A DNA stretch of 64,000 nt from Viscum album (lineage: Eukaryota; Streptophyta; Magnoliopsida; Santalales; Viscaceae). The notes under the pieces are model-generated. The model saw only the letters and a list, made by a program, of their open reading frames with translations. It was not told the origin of the DNA and ran no database searches. The translations under genes and the position numbers were made by a program. Shown piece by piece: positions 60,700-64,000 of this stretch (position 1 is its first letter; each line of letters starts with the position of its first letter). The stretch covers positions 429,151,101 through 429,215,100 of the forward strand of contig OY728130.1 of NCBI GenBank assembly GCA_963277665.1, in the 5' to 3' direction.

Positions 60700-63553
60700 C
60701 ATATTCGGGTCGCCGCTCTACAGTGTGCTCGGCCAAGAGTTCGTCAACCAGCCTCTTCTGCTCAGAAAGCTGCTAGCGTAACGCGGCCATCTTAGGATCT
60801 TCGTCCTTCTTTTGTACAGAGGCGGACGAGTCGTAGTGCTTGATAGTTCTGACGTGCTCCGTACCCTTACCAGTATTTTGACTGAGTACCAGCGACTCGG
60901 TGGGTATAGGGAGTCCTAGAAGATTCCTCTACTGATGGGTAACCCTCCCTAATGGGTCCAGGAGTGGCGGTATGCCCTCTGGGGGTAAGTCTCCATCAAG
61001 AAATTCAAGCTCGTCTTCCTTGTCCACTACGTCAGCCATGTGGACCGCGACCCCTCTCAAGGGCATGTCTTCAATGTCGCATAACGGATCGGGCTGCCAT
61101 CGGATAGGGCTGAAGAGAAGAGCGACATAGTGTCCCCAGCCATGAACTTGCACATGGGGGGTAGCTTCCCTGATGACCCTGCAGAGTACTTTGAAACTCT
61201 GAACACATTTCTGTTGAAGGGTGCTCTGACAGCCTGGTGACTCAGGGTGCTGGGCCATAGGGAGTGCGGCCAAATCGATCAGGCGGCATTGCTCGCTGAT
61301 TTATTCAAAGTGCTCTTGACTCCTGGGGTACATCACCCACTCGTAACGAAGGTGGAAGTGCGTCTCCCATATGGTTCGGAAAAAGCACCCCACTTCCTCC
61401 GGGTTAAGGGACTCGGGTGCGCGAAAGTCCGGCACTGTCGTCGGCCAGAACTTCTCTGGGAAGTGATCCGCTGCGAGAATTCTCCAGAAGCTCCTGGGTT
61501 TGGACTCAGGGTTTGACCTTGTATTTCCCCACTCGTCTACTGGGGGTGGCTGATGGACCGGTAGCGGTACCGAGGCGGACCGCTGGGACAGTAAACTTGG
61601 CGGCGGAGAATACGGCGAACGAGCAGACTGGCCGCCGAATTTCGGGCCATCCTATGAAGAGTGAGGTGACCTGACCACGATATCACGATACTATGGGCTG
61701 ATAGCCACAGCTTCTGGCGTAGGAGTTGCGGCCACCAATGATGGGTTACGCCATTGGTCTATCGTCGTTGGTCCCCAAAACAGCTCCTCGTGATCTCTGG
61801 TAGAGGTAGAGGGCGCTTCTGGTGATGATGGTGGTGATTGCGCAGTCGGGACCTGCGCCTTTTCCACAATTTCTTCCTCCAGGATATACCTGCAGAGGGA
61901 GGCGGGAATCCGGGGGACCTCGCATTCTGGGAGAATGAGGCTGACGCGCCTGGTCCCTACCCCAGTTCTTGACACGGAGGAGCGGGGAGAAGGTTCCATC
62001 GCTGAGTCGAATTCCGCTTCAGAGTCCGAAAAACGGGCAGATCGGATCTCCACCAGGGCCTTCCTAGGACTCTTCTTATGGCAGTGATGACCCGATCCCC
62101 TACCCCTAGATGGATTTTTGGGACAAGGTTGATACTCAACATGTGGTATCGGGGCGGTTCTGACGCCATGGCGGAGAGGGATACCGCTTGAGATAACCGG
62201 GGTGCGAGGAGCACCAGGGAAAATAACGAAGGGCACACGGGGAAGGCCTCCATGGACAGTACCCACGTGGGCGGAGCGAGGCTAACCTTCACTCCTCGAG
62301 TTGCTGGGGAGAGGAGGACCTTTTCCAGTTGCAGAGAGGATGTAGGGAGGACCCCCATGTTGGAGAGGGACCGGATGGGCAGTGCCTTCATATCGACGGT
62401 CGGGGGAAGGAGGAGGGTCTCCATACCCTGTATGGTGGACGTGAAAGAGGTCTTTGCGCCGAGCGTCACTGCCGCGGGGCAGGTCTTTCTTCGTGATGAG
62501 GGTAGCACGAGGAATGTCTCCATGAGGAGGTTCGGATCGGGGGAGGCCCACGCTCTGCGGAATAGTGGTACGGGGAGGCCCTATTTAGGGGGTGAAATTA
62601 CCGCAAATTGATTCGTGGCGATCACCACTCAGGCCTGTAACCCCGAGAGCCAACCCGACCTGCTCATGGGGCAGTTGGAGCCTCAGTCCTGGTTGGGTGA
62701 AAGAGTGCCCCTACTCAGTGTATACAGGGAATCCATGCTGCACGTCAGTGGTGGCTCAGGCCACAGTAGTTGTTGACGTCGACGCACCTTGACGACCATC
62801 CTCAGCTCGGGCCATAGTAGCTATTGACGTCGACGCACCTTGACGAGCATCCTCAGCTCAGGCCCGGCGCTAACGTCGGGTCAGACGGGCTGGTAGAGGT
62901 GGTGTAGGGGCGTAGCATACCTGCTCTTCTCGCGAAGCCGGTCGGCGGCACTGATGCATCCCGGTGGGAGCCCTTTCTTGGAGCCCCTGACTTGGGACTC
63001 TGATCGGGCCATGCCGGACATCACCCGCCTCATCAGCGTAAGGCGAGAAGTCATCGAGGCATTCCATGGACAGGCTCCTGAAACAATTGAACGTTGGGGT
63101 GGAGAGAAGGGGCTCCCCGCGCGGCCTTTGAGGGCGGCGTTGATGGTGGGGCATGGATGCCTCCAGGTCCAGGCGGGCCATATCCCGAGTTGGGATGACC
63201 CCTTCATCCTCGTACCTGCGTAAAAGGTTTTTGATCACCCTTCGATGGATGATCTCTGACTGGGAGAGGGGACGTGGGCGCCCCGTATTCACGGATGTAG
63301 AGGCCGTCGTGGCGGCAGTGGAGCCATGCGGGGCGGCTGTGCCAGTAATTCCCCTGCGTAGGCGAGCGGGCGGTGATCGCATCTCCATCGCAGCAACCTG
63401 GTTCCTGGGAAACAGAGAGATCAACTCATCAGCACTGCGAGGAAAAGGATTGACAACCAGTGCCCCAACTTCATTCCATTCTCCATGTCTGTAAGAAGGA
63501 TCCACGCCAACACGTTGCAGAACAAAATTCCCCACATTGTAATGCCCCAACAT
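60700..63553 (-). pseudogene. ORF1 upstream of gag, unknown function
   Basis: From ATG 63553 one frame can be followed to about 60700 (roughly 950 codons) with around eleven stops but no frameshift seen. Open parts are at 63553-62870, 62551-62282, 62266-61691 and 61273-60929. The N-terminal part is basic and Arg-rich; the middle is Pro/Ser-rich; the C-terminal part looks folded (NPEEVGCFFRTIWETHFHL, QSFKVLCRVIREATP, then acidic EDELEFLDGD). Ogre elements are known for an ORF1 of unknown function here. I do not recognise a domain. Its frame differs from gag, which starts at about its end. Confidence 0.65.
62767..62868. repeat. 51-bp in-frame duplication in ORF1
   Basis: Two copies of a 51-bp unit containing GACGTCGACGCACCTTGACG, which encode AEDGRQGASTSTTTVA and AEDARQGASTSIATMA on the - strand (17 codons each). 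The length keeps the ORF1 frame. Confidence 0.85.
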
Positions 63554-63680
63554 CCGGTGAGTTTCATGTCAGGCCCGCTATTTGCTTGGTGGGACCCGGC
63601 ACCGGATATTTGGATCCGGTGACACATTAATATACTGGTGTCTCGAACACTACTAATCTCCACTTTGAGGAGAATAACAT
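63554..63680 (-). other. Short leader between primer site and ORF1
   Basis: About 130 bases without other signals. It contains GGTGGGACCCGGCACCGGAT and GGATCCGGTG, small GC-rich palindromic strings. Confidence 0.5.
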
Positions 63681-63696
63681 CACTTCGGGTTCACCA
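63681..63696 (-). other. Primer binding site, tRNA-Trp-like
   Basis: On the - strand TGGTGAACCCGAAGTG begins four bases after the LTR end. From memory it matches the complement of the plant tRNA-Trp 3' end (ending CACGTCGGGTTCACCA) with one mismatch. The tRNA identity needs a check against real tRNA sequences. Confidence 0.55.
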
Positions 63697-63700
63697 TTTC

Positions 63701-64000
63701 TGTTTTCGACGCTTTCATCGGGGCACGCGCATCCGTCTTCAGAAAAAGTGCTGCTTATTGCCCCTCATTCCCGCATTCCAAAGGCGGGCGGCATCCGCTC
63801 CTTATTCAGGGACGTCTGCTCCTTGATCGAAACCAGGATAATGGGATGTCGGTTCTTCCTTCTGTGGATTCCTCCTCAAAACTCGTCAACTAGTCCGGGT
63901 CTCCCTAATAGATTTAATACGTTGTTCATGAAACTCTTCCCAGTTCCATGTTTACATGGATGCTGGTTAATTACACTGCTTCAGTCAGGACATTCCAAAG
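63701..64000 (-). repeat. 5' LTR, terminal (U5) part, cut by window end
   Basis: Matches 41601-41900 from TG onward, with about 40 differences in 300 bp, mostly transitions. The rest of this LTR lies beyond the window. The small ORF at 63638 is a shadow. Confidence 0.85.

Larger units (their letters stand above)
41601..64000 (-). mobile_element. Giant Tat/Ogre-type Ty3/gypsy retrotransposon, truncated by window end
   Basis: At least 22.4 kb, read on the - strand. Homologous LTR edges begin at 41601 and 63701; the right LTR continues outside the window. Order in the - direction: LTR, primer site, extra ORF1, gag with a CX2HX4HX4C finger, protease, RT, RNase H, additional RNase H, integrase, then a 12-kb 3' region. 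A second RNase H after the first is the hallmark of the Tat lineage; an ORF upstream of gag and the great length point to Ogre-like members. The 3' region holds an antisense PMD-like gene and several repeat families. Stops and small frameshifts break all frames. The two LTR edges look about 85-90 percent identical over 300 bp by eye. Confidence 0.88.

Overview
This window is plant nuclear DNA, most likely from a flowering plant with a repeat-rich genome. The evidence is two LTR retrotransposons of plant-type Ty3/gypsy lineages (a chromovirus with a C-terminal chromodomain, and a Tat/Ogre-type element with a second RNase H), plus a plant mobile domain (PMD)-like gene and a plant-like GT-AG intron. 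The species cannot be told from the sequence. No intact host gene, rRNA, tRNA, CRISPR array or bacterial-type operon is visible.

Layout. (1) 1-493 is an AT-rich flank. (2) 499-10688 is a structurally complete Tekay/Del-like chromovirus on the + strand: LTRs of 2025 and 2044 bp, a 5-bp target duplication CATGA, an initiator-Met type primer binding site, one gag-pol frame of about 1,550 codons (3975-8633) and a polypurine tract. The frame has no frameshift but 26 premature stops (18 TAG, 8 TGA, no TAA), and key residues of protease, RT and integrase are changed. Both LTRs and the leader are packed with an odd-length palindrome, TACACGCCGTGTA; the LTRs also carry an array of GCCTGAGGG. (3) About 10.7-41.6 kb is a very AT-rich block without a recognisable gene. 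It holds decayed repeats: an adjacent pair of ~0.7 kb copies (11.3-12.8 kb), a much-diverged pair 6.7-7.0 kb apart (31.7 and 38.4 kb) that could be ancient LTRs, a 28-bp minisatellite and a GC-richer island. (4) 41601 to beyond the window end is a giant (>22.4 kb) Tat/Ogre-type element on the - strand. LTR-edge homologues sit at 41601 and 63701.

In the giant element the order on the - strand is: LTR, primer site, a long extra ORF1 (63.55 to ~60.7 kb), gag-protease in one frame (60.7-57.65 kb), RT, RNase H, additional RNase H and integrase (57.1-53.72 kb), then a 12-kb 3' region. That 3' region contains, on the opposite (+) strand, a PMD-like gene with its own TATA box (45372), a dense cluster of TTCGCGAA-type palindromes in its promoter and leader, an 819-codon frame (9 premature stops, no frameshift), a phase-compatible 77-bp intron and downstream coiled-coil sequence. 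On both sides of this gene lie blocks of short structured repeats: a 43-nt double hairpin in 12 copies with compensatory changes, a GTTTAA/GTCATGC/GGAC module, 30-bp and 95-bp tandem arrays and a ~1 kb higher-order unit.

Both elements look dead at the protein level. The most interesting structure is the antisense, intron-bearing PMD gene set inside a repeat-built 3' region of a giant retrotransposon; its antisense orientation would protect its introns from splicing in the genomic RNA. Functions for the repeat modules are inference only.
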